Source of the DNA: Lactiplantibacillus modestisalitolerans
GTDB lineage: Bacteria > Bacillota > Bacilli > Lactobacillales > Lactobacillaceae
Length of the DNA stretch: 64,000 nt
NCBI RefSeq assembly: GCF_005405425.1
Contig: NZ_BJEA01000001.1
Coordinates: 240,546-304,545, forward strand
Direction of reading: 5' to 3'
Positions 44,427 through 53,331 of this stretch are shown here, one piece after another (position 1 is the stretch's first letter; each line of letters starts with the position of its first letter). Below the pieces are notes generated by a model, which was given only the letters and a program-made list of their open reading frames with translations, was not told where the DNA came from and did not search any database. The translations under genes were made by a program, and so were the position numbers.

Positions 44427-44612
44427 AGTAGTGGGTGTAACCATGGCTCAACTGCGAAATTATTCTTAGTCGGAAGTGTCGTTCTTCCGGCTTAGAATAA
44501 GGCTCGAATTTGAGATTGCGGGGTGGGTTTCCCCGTGAGCTCAAATCGATGCCCGCAGTGTTCCAGCCAACCGGTTACACCCGCTGCTGGCGGCATATCA
44601 ACGCCAATTATT
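44420..44612 (-). repeat. Dispersed structured repeat, full copy R3 (inverted)
   Basis: Reverse orientation relative to R2 and R4. Both terminal arms, both internal hairpins and the TTGATATGCCGCC flank are present. Internal hairpin 1 reads CGGGG-AAACCCA-CCCCG (minus strand) where R2 and R4 have CTCAG-loop-CTGAG, so several positions of the stem changed on both sides together. Confidence 0.9.
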
Positions 44613-44623
44613 ACCGAACCATT

Positions 44624-45064
44624 TTATTTGCTCCTAAGTTTATTTGCGATCACAAACCCCAACCCCGGCACCGAAATCGCAATCAAAACACCACTAAGCA
44701 GGCAGTTCAGCGCTAAATTGAGATAATCATTTAGATAGTCACCCTGAGCTTGAAGGTCAATCCGATTACGAATTGGATTCGTCGAATGATGATATAGAGC
44801 AATTTTGTTTTCTGTCGACTGATCACCCATATGTAACGAACGGGACTGCCAGGATTGAAAATGCAAGTTAACTCTTTTCATTTTTGGAAACGTCTCTAGC
44901 AAGACCGGGTACGCAAGCACAAATGACAGTGTCCACCAAAGATTGATTGCATTCCACCGCATGGGCATCGTTCCATCTGGCTTAGCCGTTACGAAATAAA
45001 AAACAATCGCAAAGAATACACAACCACGAGCGTAATCGAGACAAACATTTTTTAGCAATTTCAT
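44624..45064 (-). CDS. Small membrane protein of unknown function
   Basis: The 146-residue protein is not recognised. It has hydrophobic segments at about 12-26, 42-58 and 115-140, and a polar middle (HFQSWQSRSLHMGDQSTENKIALYHHSTNPIRN). GGAGTGATC lies before ATG 45064. Its last codons lie close to the end of repeat R3. No neighbours on its strand suggest a role. Confidence 0.55.
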   Translation of the reverse strand: MKLLKNVCLDYARGCVFFAIVFYFVTAKPDGTMPMRWNAINLWWTLSFVLAYPVLLETFPKMKRVNLHFQSWQSRSLHMGDQSTENKIALYHHSTNPIRNRIDLQAQGDYLNDYLNLALNCLLSGVLIAISVPGLGFVIANKLRSK

Positions 45065-45583
45065 CGTTGATCACTCCAAAGTCGACTTATTCGATTAGTG
45101 GCAATTTTAACGTTTGCCGTCCCAATTACAATCCTCAAAATATTTAAACTTAAAATTTAATTAGCTCCCCCTAAAGTTCAAGTCCTCCAAATAGCGTTAA
45201 ATCGGCATTGAAATTGTTTTTTACCCTATTTAAGCAACCGTTTGTTAACTACCGTTTCGTCCGTATTCATCTGTGATTAACGTTACTTGGTCCTGCTGGC
45301 AGCTACTATTCAGCTTTCTGAACATCTGCCGCCACCCTTCTCCAAACCACTTGTCCGCGGTTCCGTCCCGTTTGCACACTAAGCTAACGACGATTTTTAT
45401 GGCCCATCGTTACCGGCTGAATACACTGGTTTGCCGGGGTGCGTCTAGTGCTTTCTTTAATTAAGTTATAACCCTGATTTATTGGTTTTCTTCAATATAC
45501 AAAATACCCCTTGCATTACTTCTCATAAAAATTTTATAATTAAAGTGTTTTAGACTACTTATATTAAGGGGTGTGTGTTATAG
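45065..45583. other. Long gene-free region before the lysozyme gene
   Basis: About 520 bases. The only supportable signal is the lysozyme promoter at 45511-45540. A 63-codon plus-strand frame (45273-45464) has Cys/Ser/His-rich, non-protein-like content and no RBS. I see no repeat or RNA here. Confidence 0.4.
45511..45540 (+). promoter_or_regulatory. Promoter of the GH25 lysozyme gene
   Basis: TTGCAT (45511-45516) and TATAAT (45535-45540) are spaced by 18 bases, 44 bases before the start codon. Confidence 0.7.
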
Positions 45584-48220
45584 ATGCGATTTAATTCACA
45601 TAATCAATTCAATTACGATCAGTCCGAGCGTTTCAAGCTTTATAAATCAGGTAAGCTCTGGCTCGTCGCGGGGGTAACCTTCTTTTCATTCCTTGGAGGA
45701 AGCATTTTAAGTAACCCAAGCGTCCACGCCGACGTCACACCGTCAGCGCAAGTCGCTTCATCATCAAGTTCGGCCACCAGCGCCAGTGCTAAACCGGCTA
45801 CGAGTGCCGCAACCAGCACGGCTAGTGCAACCAGTGCCACGAGTGCAAGCACCTCAAGCGCAACCAGCACAGCTAGCCAAGCTTCACAAGCGACCAGCGA
45901 TGCCAACAGTACCGCTGCCAAGTCTGTGACCAGCGAAGCCACTAGTGACGCAACGAGTACGGCAGCCAAATCGACTGCAACTAGCACCGCTACTAGTCAA
46001 GCAACGAGCGCCACTTCTAGCGCCGCGACAAGTACGGTCGCTAAGCCAGCCAGTGTCGCTAACGTGAGCGCTGCCAGTCAGGCTACCAGTAGTGCCGCCG
46101 ACGTTAACGCCACTAGTCAAGCCAAATCCGCAACGGCCGAACCACAAATGACGACCTTTAGCATTTCAGCTGATACGGTGGCCGCACCCGTTACTGCGGT
46201 TGCAACGTCCGCTAAGGTCAGTGACCTAGGGACCGACGTTTGGCAAATTGGCGATAAGACCCGGCCAGCGGTTGACGCCGTCGACGTTGCTTCTTATCAA
46301 AAAGCAATGACTCAGGGCGATTTTGACAAGTTAAAAGCCGCCGGGATCAAAACTGCCATCGTCAAAACGACTGAAGGCACCAGCTACGTTAACCCATCCG
46401 CGTTACAACAAGCCCACATGGCTAACAACGCTGGCATGAACGTTGACGTTTACCATTACGCGCACTTCAACAATACAGACTCGGCCACTAAAGAAGCTGA
46501 TCACTTAGGTAATTACTTGTCAGCTAACAAGTTCTCCAAACAAGTCCTCGTCTTCGCGGACATGGAAGATACTGACACAACGGCTAACGTTAGCGTCGCA
46601 AACGTTGCCAACAACTTAAACACGTTCTGGAATACGTTGGATACATACGGCTACAAGAACCATGCAGTCTACACGTTCCACTACTATAAAGCAGCCGATG
46701 CCGTTATGAATACCGTTGGTGGCGAATCTCGGACTTGGATTGCCCAATATCCGTACACGCCAACGGCAACAACTCATTGGAACACTTCGTACGGCGCATG
46801 GCAATTATCCTCATCAGCGCTCTTGCCAACCGGTGCCAACTATACCGGCTACATTGACGTTTCCGAGGATTACAACGGTTTACTAGAAGACAGTGCTGGT
46901 ACCAACACGTTCTCAGCAACCGCAACCACGCCAACCAACACCGTGCACGTCAACACGAGTAGCACAGCGACGACGGCCGCTTCCGGCTGGTACACCTTTG
47001 CTCAAAACACTAGCATCAAGAGTGCCGCAACCGACAACTCCTTAACGGTCGGGACTTACGACAAGGGCAGCAAAGTTTACTACAACGCCCAAGTTAAGAA
47101 CGGTAGTCAAACTTGGCTTCGCTACTTAGCTGCTAGTGGTAACCAACGCTTCGTTAAGATTAGCAACGGCACGACAACGACGAAACCAAGTACGTCAACG
47201 TCAACTAAACCAACCGCAACGAAGCCAAGCACGTCAACTAGCAAGACGACCGTTACCAAGGCCAGTGGTGCTTACCGCTTCACAGCCAACACGGCCATCA
47301 AGTCCGCAGCTAAGGACTCCGCTAAAACCGTTGGGACTTACGACAAGGGCAGCACCGTTTACTACAACGCCCGCGTTTCTAACGGTAGTCAAACTTGGCT
47401 CCGCTACTTAGCCGCCAGCGGCAACGAACGCTACGTCAAAATCAGCAATGGTTCAACGAGCACGTCCAAGCCTGCGTCTAAGCCAACTTCAACGAAGCCA
47501 AGCACGTCCAATAAGACGACCGTTACCAAGGCCAGTGGTTCCTACCGCTTCACGGCTAACACGGCTATCAAGTCCGCGGCCAGCGATTCTTCGAAGACCG
47601 TTGGGACTTACGGTAAGGGCAGCACCGTTTACTACAACGCACGGGTCACGAACGGTAGTCAAACTTGGCTCCGCTACCTAGCCGCTAGTGGTAACCAACG
47701 CTACGTCAAAATCGGTGGCGGTAACGCCGCAACGTCGAAGCCAGCCGCTTCAACTAGCAGCAAGACGACCACAACGAAGAAGACGGGCAGCTACCGCTTC
47801 ACGGCCAACACGGCCATTAAGTCCGCAGCCAGCGATTCTTCCGCAACCGTTGGGACTTACGATAAGGGCAGCACCGTTTACTACAACGCCGAAGTTAAAA
47901 ACGGTAGCCAAACTTGGCTCCGTTACTCCGCTGTAAGTGGTCACCAACGCTACGTCAAAATTGGTGGCGGCAGCGCCGCAACCACGACGACTAGCAAGAC
48001 GAGTAGCAACGCTGGCAAGGTAACGAGCCAACGCGGCCACTACACCTTCAAAGTAACGACCAACATTCGCTCTGGCGCTAGTTTAAGTGCCGGCATCGTT
48101 GGCACGTACTACCCGAACCAAACGGTTAACTACGTTGGCACGGTTCAAGCCGACGGTTACCAATGGTTGAAGTACATGGCCGCTTCTGGCAACTACCGTT
48201 ACGTTGCCGTTGTCGACTAA
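45584..48220 (+). CDS. Secreted GH25 lysozyme with KxYKxGKxW signal and five SH3-like repeats
   Basis: The 878-residue protein begins with an export signal of the KxYKxGKxW type (KLYKSGKLWLVAGVTFFSF), cleaved near HADV. A Ser/Ala/Thr-rich stretch follows (about 50-190), likely a glycosylated or wall-spanning spacer. The GH25 domain (about 210-410) has catalytic acids in AVDVASYQKAM and VFADMEDTD, and VKTTEGTSYVNP. Five C-terminal repeats of about 60 residues (GSYRFTANTAIKSAA...TVGTYDKGSTVYYNA...WLRY) are SH3-like wall-binding units; repeats 2-4 are nearly identical. A peptidoglycan muramidase or autolysin. AAGGGGTG precedes ATG 45584. Confidence 0.93.
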   Translation: MRFNSHNQFNYDQSERFKLYKSGKLWLVAGVTFFSFLGGSILSNPSVHADVTPSAQVASSSSSATSASAKPATSAATSTASATSATSASTSSATSTASQASQATSDANSTAAKSVTSEATSDATSTAAKSTATSTATSQATSATSSAATSTVAKPASVANVSAASQATSSAADVNATSQAKSATAEPQMTTFSISADTVAAPVTAVATSAKVSDLGTDVWQIGDKTRPAVDAVDVASYQKAMTQGDFDKLKAAGIKTAIVKTTEGTSYVNPSALQQAHMANNAGMNVDVYHYAHFNNTDSATKEADHLGNYLSANKFSKQVLVFADMEDTDTTANVSVANVANNLNTFWNTLDTYGYKNHAVYTFHYYKAADAVMNTVGGESRTWIAQYPYTPTATTHWNTSYGAWQLSSSALLPTGANYTGYIDVSEDYNGLLEDSAGTNTFSATATTPTNTVHVNTSSTATTAASGWYTFAQNTSIKSAATDNSLTVGTYDKGSKVYYNAQVKNGSQTWLRYLAASGNQRFVKISNGTTTTKPSTSTSTKPTATKPSTSTSKTTVTKASGAYRFTANTAIKSAAKDSAKTVGTYDKGSTVYYNARVSNGSQTWLRYLAASGNERYVKISNGSTSTSKPASKPTSTKPSTSNKTTVTKASGSYRFTANTAIKSAASDSSKTVGTYGKGSTVYYNARVTNGSQTWLRYLAASGNQRYVKIGGGNAATSKPAASTSSKTTTTKKTGSYRFTANTAIKSAASDSSATVGTYDKGSTVYYNAEVKNGSQTWLRYSAVSGHQRYVKIGGGSAATTTTSKTSSNAGKVTSQRGHYTFKVTTNIRSGASLSAGIVGTYYPNQTVNYVGTVQADGYQWLKYMAASGNYRYVAVVD

Positions 48221-48236
48221 CAATTGCATTTAAGTG

Positions 48237-48268
48237 AAAGCTCCGGACTTCGTGTTCGGAGCTTTTTC
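48237..48268 (+). terminator. Terminator of the GH25 lysozyme gene
   Basis: AAAGCTCCG and CGGAGCTTT enclose an 11-base loop; a T-run follows. Confidence 0.85.
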
Positions 48269-48309
48269 ATGTCAAAAAAACGCGAACCGCGACCATTCAA
48301 AGCCTTTGT

Positions 48310-48500
48310 ACCGATTGGTGTTGAGATTGCCGCCAGCAGCGGGTGTAACCGGTTGGCTGGAACACTGCGGGCATCGATTTGAGCTCACTCAGAAACCCAC
48401 TGAGCAATCTCAAATTCGAGCCTTATTCTAAGCCGGAAGAACTTCACTTCCGACTAAGAATAATTTCGCAGTTGAGCCATGGTTACACCCGCTACTGGCT
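48310..48500 (+). repeat. Dispersed structured repeat, full copy R4 (reference)
   Basis: Terminal arm GCCAGCAGCGGGTGTAACC (48332-48350) pairs with GGTTACACCCGCTACTGGC (48481-48499). Hairpin 1 is CTCAG-AAACCCA-CTGAG (48388-48404) with outer GATTTGAG/CTCAAATTC. Hairpin 2 is TTATTCT...GGAAG-AACTTCA-CTTCC...AGAATAA. Together they form a three-way junction. It lies between two convergent surface-protein genes. Confidence 0.92.
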
Positions 48501-48681
48501 AGACTGGCTTTTATACTGGGTTACACGGGTTGTTTCAATTAATGAGGATGATCCTGCAGAACGTCTATTAGATTTAAATAAATTAAGCGTAATCCTACTT
48601 ATTTTGATGGTCACAACGAACTTATTGAAAATTCAACTAACAATCTTCTTAGCAAATCAACACCAGGTATCATAGAACCAC

Positions 48682-48728
48682 TAAAAGAGCCGGCTTCCCG
48701 CAAACAACTTGCTGGAAACCGGCTCTTA
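48682..48728 (-). terminator. Terminator of the LPxTG protein gene
   Basis: On the minus strand AAGAGCCGG...TTCC and GGAA...CCGGCTCTT form a long interrupted stem, followed by TTTAGTGG. Confidence 0.8.
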
Positions 48729-48760
48729 GCCTGAGTTATTTTAATGCATGGTACCTACTT

Positions 48761-51148
48761 TTAACGGATTCGGCGCCGGCGCTTTGCCAAGCCTAAGCCC
48801 GCCAATAACGCCCCCAGCGCACTGAGCAACGCGACCCCGAAGGACCGCTGCGACGTCACTTGTTCACCCGTCTGCGGCAAGCTCGTGGCCTTGGTTGCGT
48901 CTGAACCAGCCTTCGCCGTTACCGGTGATTCCACTGGCGTTAAGGCTTGCGCGTCAGTGGTCGAAGTCGACTTGGTGGCTGCGGGCTGCCCCGCTGGCTC
49001 GTCCGTAGTCGTGGCCGCAACCGTCAAACCAGGCTTCGTCGCCGTTGGTTTAAGGGTCGCGTCTCCCGTTTTTTCATCAGTCGGTTTAGTCGGATCCGTC
49101 CCCTGGTTTTGATCAGTCCCCTGATTCTTAACGGTTAACTGGTCATCCTCAGCGTTGATCTGATGGCCGGTCTTACCCTGCCAAGTTTCGTCGTCGTGGT
49201 TAGTCGTATTCGCCTTAACCTTCGCGAGAAAGTTCTCAGCTTGTTGCAACTGATCTTGTGCTACCGCTAAGTCGGCGAGCGCCGCTGCAACCTTAGCCTT
49301 CTGGGCACTGACTTGGTCCTTACCAGCCGTCAATTTGGCATTCCCAGCATCCAGTTGCGCTTGTGCCGCATCAACTTTCGCTTGCGCCTCTTCAAGCTGG
49401 CCCAGCGCAATGTTGACGGCTTCCATGTTATCCGCGTGGTCCATCTCGGCGTTTGCGACCGTCAGTTCCAATTGATCATTTTCCGCCGCTAACCGCTCGT
49501 TTTCAGCGGTTAACGTTGGTACTAACGCCTTAGCCGCCGTCAACGCTTGGTCCGCCTGTTTTAACTCGGCCTTAGCCGCCTGCAAAGCAGTCTGCGCGGC
49601 GGTCAAAGCCGCCTGATCGGGTTGCTGCGCCGCCTGGAGCGCCTTTAAGGCGGTGTTGGCCGCGTCAAATTCATCCTGGGCAATGGCAACGGTCTGATTA
49701 GCAGTCGCTAAGTCATCTTGGGCAGCCGCTAAAGCTTGTTTCAGCGCTTCTGGAATTGGAAACGCCGGCTTGCCCATCTGTTCTGCGTCACTAGCTTTAG
49801 CGACGTACTTGAAGGTCAACGCGGGGAGTGGAACCGTGTCCGTTGCCGCGGAAGTTTTACTGGCAACATACTTCTCGAGTGTTGCTTTTTGTTCCTTCGT
49901 TAGCGGCTCCATGTTCACTTCAAAAGCAGCAACGTCGTTCGCCAAATCAGCGGCAAAGCCAAACTCGCCAAGCGTATAAATTAAATTGACCCGGTGTCCA
50001 AACGGGTGTGTTTTAGAAATATTATGGGTTTCATCGTACCAGGACATCACAATCCCGTAAGCCGTTTCTTGGTCACTCAACGAATACTGGGGCAAAAACT
50101 GAGCCAAATTTTCCGCGCTACTTGTATTGCCATCATGACTTAGGCCCGTCGTCTGGGCTTCAGCCCGCTCCATGGCGTTAGCATTCAACGCAGCATTTTC
50201 CACGAGCGCTGGCTGGCCGTTCAACTGCCGTAATTCATTAATGTAATATCCCGCCCATTTCAAAATCCCCGCCGCGCTTGGAACGTAGTTTCCATCGGCG
50301 GGGGCCTTCAGCGTTACTTCTTGACTTGTCTGAAGGTCAGATTGTGGATAATTGGTCTTATCGTAGACTTGCGTAGCCACCACGACCATGGTCGCCTCAT
50401 CAATCGCGTTCTGTGCATCCGTCACCGCCTGCTTAGCGGTAGCCTGTTGGTCAGTCGCCTGATTGAGTTGCGCTTGGGTTTGGTCCACCTCAGCCTGAGC
50501 AGCCGTGATAGCGGGCTGGTGTGCAGCCACTGCCGCTTGAGCCGTATCCACGGTCTTCTGCGCCCCCGCCACCTTATCAGTTGCGGCTTGTTGGGTAGCC
50601 GTCGCCGCTTGTTCGGTGGCCGGTTGCTTAGCCATCGCTGCCTTGTTCGTTTCAATTTGAGCTTCATTCGTTTCAATTTGTTGCGCCTGCTGGTCAGTCT
50701 TGGCGCGTGCCGCTGCCAACGCATCCTGCTTAGCATCAATTTTTTGCTGACTAGCCGCAATTTGCGCTTTGCTTGCGTCTAACTGTTGCTGGCCGGCATC
50801 AATTTTAGCTTGGCCAGCATCCACCTTGGCTTGCATTCCCGTCAGTTGTGATTGTTCCTGATCAACCTTCGCCTGGGCCCCCTGAACTGTTTTACCAGCC
50901 TGGTCGACCGCCGTTTGCGCCTGCGCGACGTTTTGCTGATAAGCCGCGTCCGTCGCTGGTTGGGTCGTCGCTAAACTTTGATCCAACTTTGGTGCGCTGG
51001 CCGGTTGGTCACTTGCGACGGCCGCCGCGGGCTTGGCATCGTCAGGCGCCGTGGTCGTGGCCGCCTGCGCATTATTAGTCCCAAACTGGGTCCCCGCTAA
51101 TAACGTCGCAGCCGTCACACTGGTGTATAAAATTAGCTTGCTTTTCAT
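48761..51148 (-). CDS. LPxTG-anchored surface protein with CAP domain and coiled coils (SEC10/PgrA-like)
   Basis: The 795-residue protein has a signal peptide (ending NAQA, about 29) and an Ala/Gln-rich coiled coil (about 65-245). A CAP/SCP-like domain follows (about 285-405, with YYINELRQLNGQPALVENAALNANAMERAEAQ and THPFGHRVNLIYTLG). A second coiled coil (about 455-640) precedes a linker and the sortase signal LPQTGEQ with a hydrophobic segment and KRRRR tail. The layout matches proteins annotated SEC10/PgrA surface exclusion, first described on conjugative plasmids, but here it is chromosomal in context. Probable adhesin or aggregation factor. A cre site lies upstream. Confidence 0.87.
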   Translation of the reverse strand: MKSKLILYTSVTAATLLAGTQFGTNNAQAATTTAPDDAKPAAAVASDQPASAPKLDQSLATTQPATDAAYQQNVAQAQTAVDQAGKTVQGAQAKVDQEQSQLTGMQAKVDAGQAKIDAGQQQLDASKAQIAASQQKIDAKQDALAAARAKTDQQAQQIETNEAQIETNKAAMAKQPATEQAATATQQAATDKVAGAQKTVDTAQAAVAAHQPAITAAQAEVDQTQAQLNQATDQQATAKQAVTDAQNAIDEATMVVVATQVYDKTNYPQSDLQTSQEVTLKAPADGNYVPSAAGILKWAGYYINELRQLNGQPALVENAALNANAMERAEAQTTGLSHDGNTSSAENLAQFLPQYSLSDQETAYGIVMSWYDETHNISKTHPFGHRVNLIYTLGEFGFAADLANDVAAFEVNMEPLTKEQKATLEKYVASKTSAATDTVPLPALTFKYVAKASDAEQMGKPAFPIPEALKQALAAAQDDLATANQTVAIAQDEFDAANTALKALQAAQQPDQAALTAAQTALQAAKAELKQADQALTAAKALVPTLTAENERLAAENDQLELTVANAEMDHADNMEAVNIALGQLEEAQAKVDAAQAQLDAGNAKLTAGKDQVSAQKAKVAAALADLAVAQDQLQQAENFLAKVKANTTNHDDETWQGKTGHQINAEDDQLTVKNQGTDQNQGTDPTKPTDEKTGDATLKPTATKPGLTVAATTTDEPAGQPAATKSTSTTDAQALTPVESPVTAKAGSDATKATSLPQTGEQVTSQRSFGVALLSALGALLAGLGLAKRRRRIR

Positions 51149-51191
51149 TTCTGCACCCCTTTAATTAATTAAATGTAATTTAATTATAACT

Positions 51192-51205
51192 TGTAAGCGT
51201 TTTCT
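51192..51205 (-). promoter_or_regulatory. cre site (CcpA) upstream of the LPxTG gene
   Basis: TGTAAGCGTTTTCT agrees with the cre consensus TGWAANCGNTNWCA at all but the last position. It lies about 44 bases before the start codon, where CcpA binding would repress. Confidence 0.6.
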
Positions 51206-51276
51206 TTACTATTGTTAAATAATTTACTTTATATCATAAATAACTGGTAAAAATATTTCGTTAAACGCAACCATTA

Positions 51277-51319
51277 TAAAAAGCGACCGCTGCCAGCTAT
51301 TCTGGCAACGGCCGTTTTA
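51277..51319. terminator. Terminator-like hairpin in a gene-free region
   Basis: AAAAGCGACCGCTGCCAG pairs with CTGGCAACGGCCGTTTT with a few mismatches and has A and T flanks. No adjacent gene clearly needs it. Confidence 0.55.
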
Positions 51320-51878
51320 TCATTAGACTACCTTGTCATCCGCGCACAAGCGCAAGGTCCTTCAAATTGATCCGCTTAGTGGTCACTGGTAGTTGCAGTT
51401 ATCCGCAGCTTTACTTATTTGTCAACTTTAGACGTTCAGTAACGTGAACACTATTTTTTATCAAACTCCTCCAACTTATGTAAGCGGCCCAATTTAAACT
51501 AACCTTTTAGTTAGCCCCTTTCCCCGTGACTAACCCTGATACCCCAGACTAACATTGACTTTGACCCGTGATGCGTCGCGGTTGTCCGCGCCCCTAATAA
51601 CTACTCCTAGCACGTACGGTGGCGTACTTGTCAATAAGTCTAGTTTGCGGATCAGCTCCCCCCCTTGGTAGCTGACCCACCGACTAATCAAGATAACCAG
51701 CTAATTCCCCTGGCCAGCAATCTCAATTACTTGGGTATCAATTTTCTAATAATAGTCTAAGTATAAATAGGACGTGTCAATAAGTCAATTTTTACCTAAA
51801 TTTAAGGATTTAAAATCATAACATAAACCTTTCAACTGGTATACGATTGAGGAGCCTATTACATTTGGGGGTGATTAG

Positions 51879-52208
51879 TTGGCAACTACGGTTGGTGAGA
51901 AGTTGGCATGCCGAATCCGACAACTCCGCCTCGCACAGCACCTAACTCAGGAACAACTTGCTGAACGAGCTGGGCTGGACGCCTCGGTCCTTTCACGAAT
52001 TGAACGCGGTCACCGCACGAACATTCGCTTAGACACTCTGGATAAACTGGTTCACGCCCTCGGAGTCGACTATGCTACCCTATTTTCTTTTTCCACCAGC
52101 AATAGCAAACTTCATCGGATTGAGAGTAAACTAGCCATGCTCAATAACGATGAAGCGCTAACGACCATTGAGCGCCTAATTGATCTCTTACTTCAATCCA
52201 ATGACTAA
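51879..52208 (+). CDS. XRE-family transcriptional regulator
   Basis: The 109-residue protein has a Cro/CI helix-turn-helix (IRQLRLAQHLTQEQLAERAGLDASVLSRIERGHRTNIRLDTLDKLVHALGVDYATLF) and a C-terminal helical tail of about 40 residues (KLHRIESKLAMLNNDEALTTIERLIDLLLQ), probably for dimerisation. The start is TTG 51879 with TTTGGGGGTGA upstream; no better start exists. It stands alone with its own terminator, and its targets are unknown. Confidence 0.85.
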   Translation: MATTVGEKLACRIRQLRLAQHLTQEQLAERAGLDASVLSRIERGHRTNIRLDTLDKLVHALGVDYATLFSFSTSNSKLHRIESKLAMLNNDEALTTIERLIDLLLQSND

Positions 52209-52227
52209 TTGCATCGGTTAGCAGCCA

Positions 52228-52287
52228 AAATAAGGACCGTCTCCAGTCGGTATTTTGCCGATTGGAGGCGGTCCTTTGCGTTTTTTG
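52228..52287. terminator. Terminator of the XRE gene
   Basis: AAGGACCGTCTCCA...CGG pairs with CCG...TGGAGGCGGTCCTT; T-rich sequence follows (TTTGCGTTTTTT). It also lies just after the end of the convergent lipoprotein gene. Confidence 0.8.
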
Positions 52288-52311
52288 TTTGCATTTACCA
52301 AGAACTGAGCC

Positions 52312-53331
52312 CTAATCGATGTCCGCTTCCGCACTATCCGGCTCATCACCATAATTCCAGTCCTGCATCTGTTCAGCCATTGCCCGGGTTGGATACAGAT
52401 TATTATCAAACCAAACACCAGCGCCACTTGCTGATAGCATTACTGGAACTTGCTGACCATCGTAATAACGATACCGGAGGGCCTCAAACGTGCCGGCTCC
52501 CGCCGTTTGGTGCGCACCTACGATATGTAACCACTGCTGACCGTCCTTCTGAATCGAATTCAATTTCCAGTCACTAACATTGCGCCACCGTTGTGCTTCC
52601 ACCCGATGATCATACGGGGAGTAATAATACCAGGTCCCGCCAAAGCCCTGCGGCCACCGCTGCGGTTGCGTTTTAACCGCCGCGTTCACGTCCCGCATCA
52701 AACTTGAGTCCGACTTAATCGCCGGCTTTTCTCCGGTCACGATTTTGGCGAAGCCGGCCTGTAACTCACCGTTCTGGGTATCCTGCACATAGAGCGTTTC
52801 CCCGTTGGTCGTCTGGGTCATCAAAACGACCGGCCGCTGATTATGCAAGCAGAAAAAGTAAGTCGTCGGGAACGGAGTCTCCGGCTTGCCACCAGTCGCC
52901 ACCGCCAATACCTGGATAGCCGCATCCTGATCCGCTTTTGGCGCCCACGTCAGGGTCACTTTTTGGTGGCCCCATTCAACGCGCCCGTCCAGATCACCAT
53001 TCGTTAGCGCCGCCGGGAACTTATAGCCCAAGTGGTCGGGCTGCTTGCCCTGGTACGTGCCGACGTAGGTCTGGCCCATCTCCGCTTGCCACTGTTCCAT
53101 GAAATCCGCCAACCGCGCCCGTTTGGTCTGGTTCCACGTTGAATCCGCAGCGGTACTGCTACTTGTTTTGGCCGCCCGCTTCGTTTCACTGGTTGAGTCC
53201 GCCGTGCTCAACTTTTGGTGCTTCACTTGACTACTGGTCGAGCTAGCCGCCTTCGACTGGGATTGTTGACTTTGACCGCACCCGGTTAAGAGTACCGCCA
53301 CTGCAAGCAATCCGAAACTGATTTTACGCAT
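52312..53331 (-). CDS. DUF4767-type lipoprotein
   Basis: The 339-residue protein has a lipoprotein signal with lipobox LLTGC (Cys18) and a Ser/Gln/Thr-rich linker. The domain beginning WNQTKRARLADFMEQWQAEMGQTYVGTYQGKQP is the DUF4767 pattern found in many lactobacilli. A second half (about 200-320, YYYSPYDHRVEAQRWRNVSDW) may be a duplicate lobe. Anchored outside the membrane; function unknown. The RBS GGGGA lies inside the loop of a small hairpin (53339-53358). Confidence 0.82.
   Translation of the reverse strand: MRKISFGLLAVAVLLTGCGQSQQSQSKAASSTSSQVKHQKLSTADSTSETKRAAKTSSSTAADSTWNQTKRARLADFMEQWQAEMGQTYVGTYQGKQPDHLGYKFPAALTNGDLDGRVEWGHQKVTLTWAPKADQDAAIQVLAVATGGKPETPFPTTYFFCLHNQRPVVLMTQTTNGETLYVQDTQNGELQAGFAKIVTGEKPAIKSDSSLMRDVNAAVKTQPQRWPQGFGGTWYYYSPYDHRVEAQRWRNVSDWKLNSIQKDGQQWLHIVGAHQTAGAGTFEALRYRYYDGQQVPVMLSASGAGVWFDNNLYPTRAMAEQMQDWNYGDEPDSAEADID

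Larger units (their letters stand above)
44084..44623. other. Repeat-filled intergenic region
   Basis: No gene. Almost all of 44251-44612 is a compound of a second-family repeat joined to an inverted copy (R3) of the structured repeat. The remaining bases before the rhamnosidase-like gene hold its promoter region, but no clear -35/-10 pair is evident. Confidence 0.6.
48221..48760. other. Intergenic region with repeat R4, decayed coding traces and terminators
   Basis: Terminators lie at both ends and repeat R4 is between. After the repeat, the frame VVSINEDDPAERLLDLNK (about 48520-48580) and, one frame over, TYFDGHNELIENSTNNLLSK (about 48595-48655) look like pieces of one decayed gene separated by a frameshift. 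The family is not recognised. Confidence 0.45.
51149..51878. other. Long gene-free control region
   Basis: About 730 bases without a gene. It holds a cre site (51192-51205), a hairpin with A/T flanks (51277-51319), and a direct repeat TGTCAATAAGTC (near 51629 and 51775) that could be an operator for the XRE regulator. The 51320-51600 part is otherwise featureless. Confidence 0.45.

Noticed and set aside
45273..45464. 63-codon plus-strand frame before the lysozyme gene
   Set aside because: No RBS, Cys/His-rich chance composition, no neighbours that need it.
48379..48675. 98-codon plus-strand frame
   Set aside because: First half is repeat R4 read through by chance; the same false translation appears in R2. 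The second half is at best a decayed fragment.
52209..52577. 122-codon plus-strand frame
   Set aside because: Antisense to the lipoprotein gene and begins in the XRE terminator.
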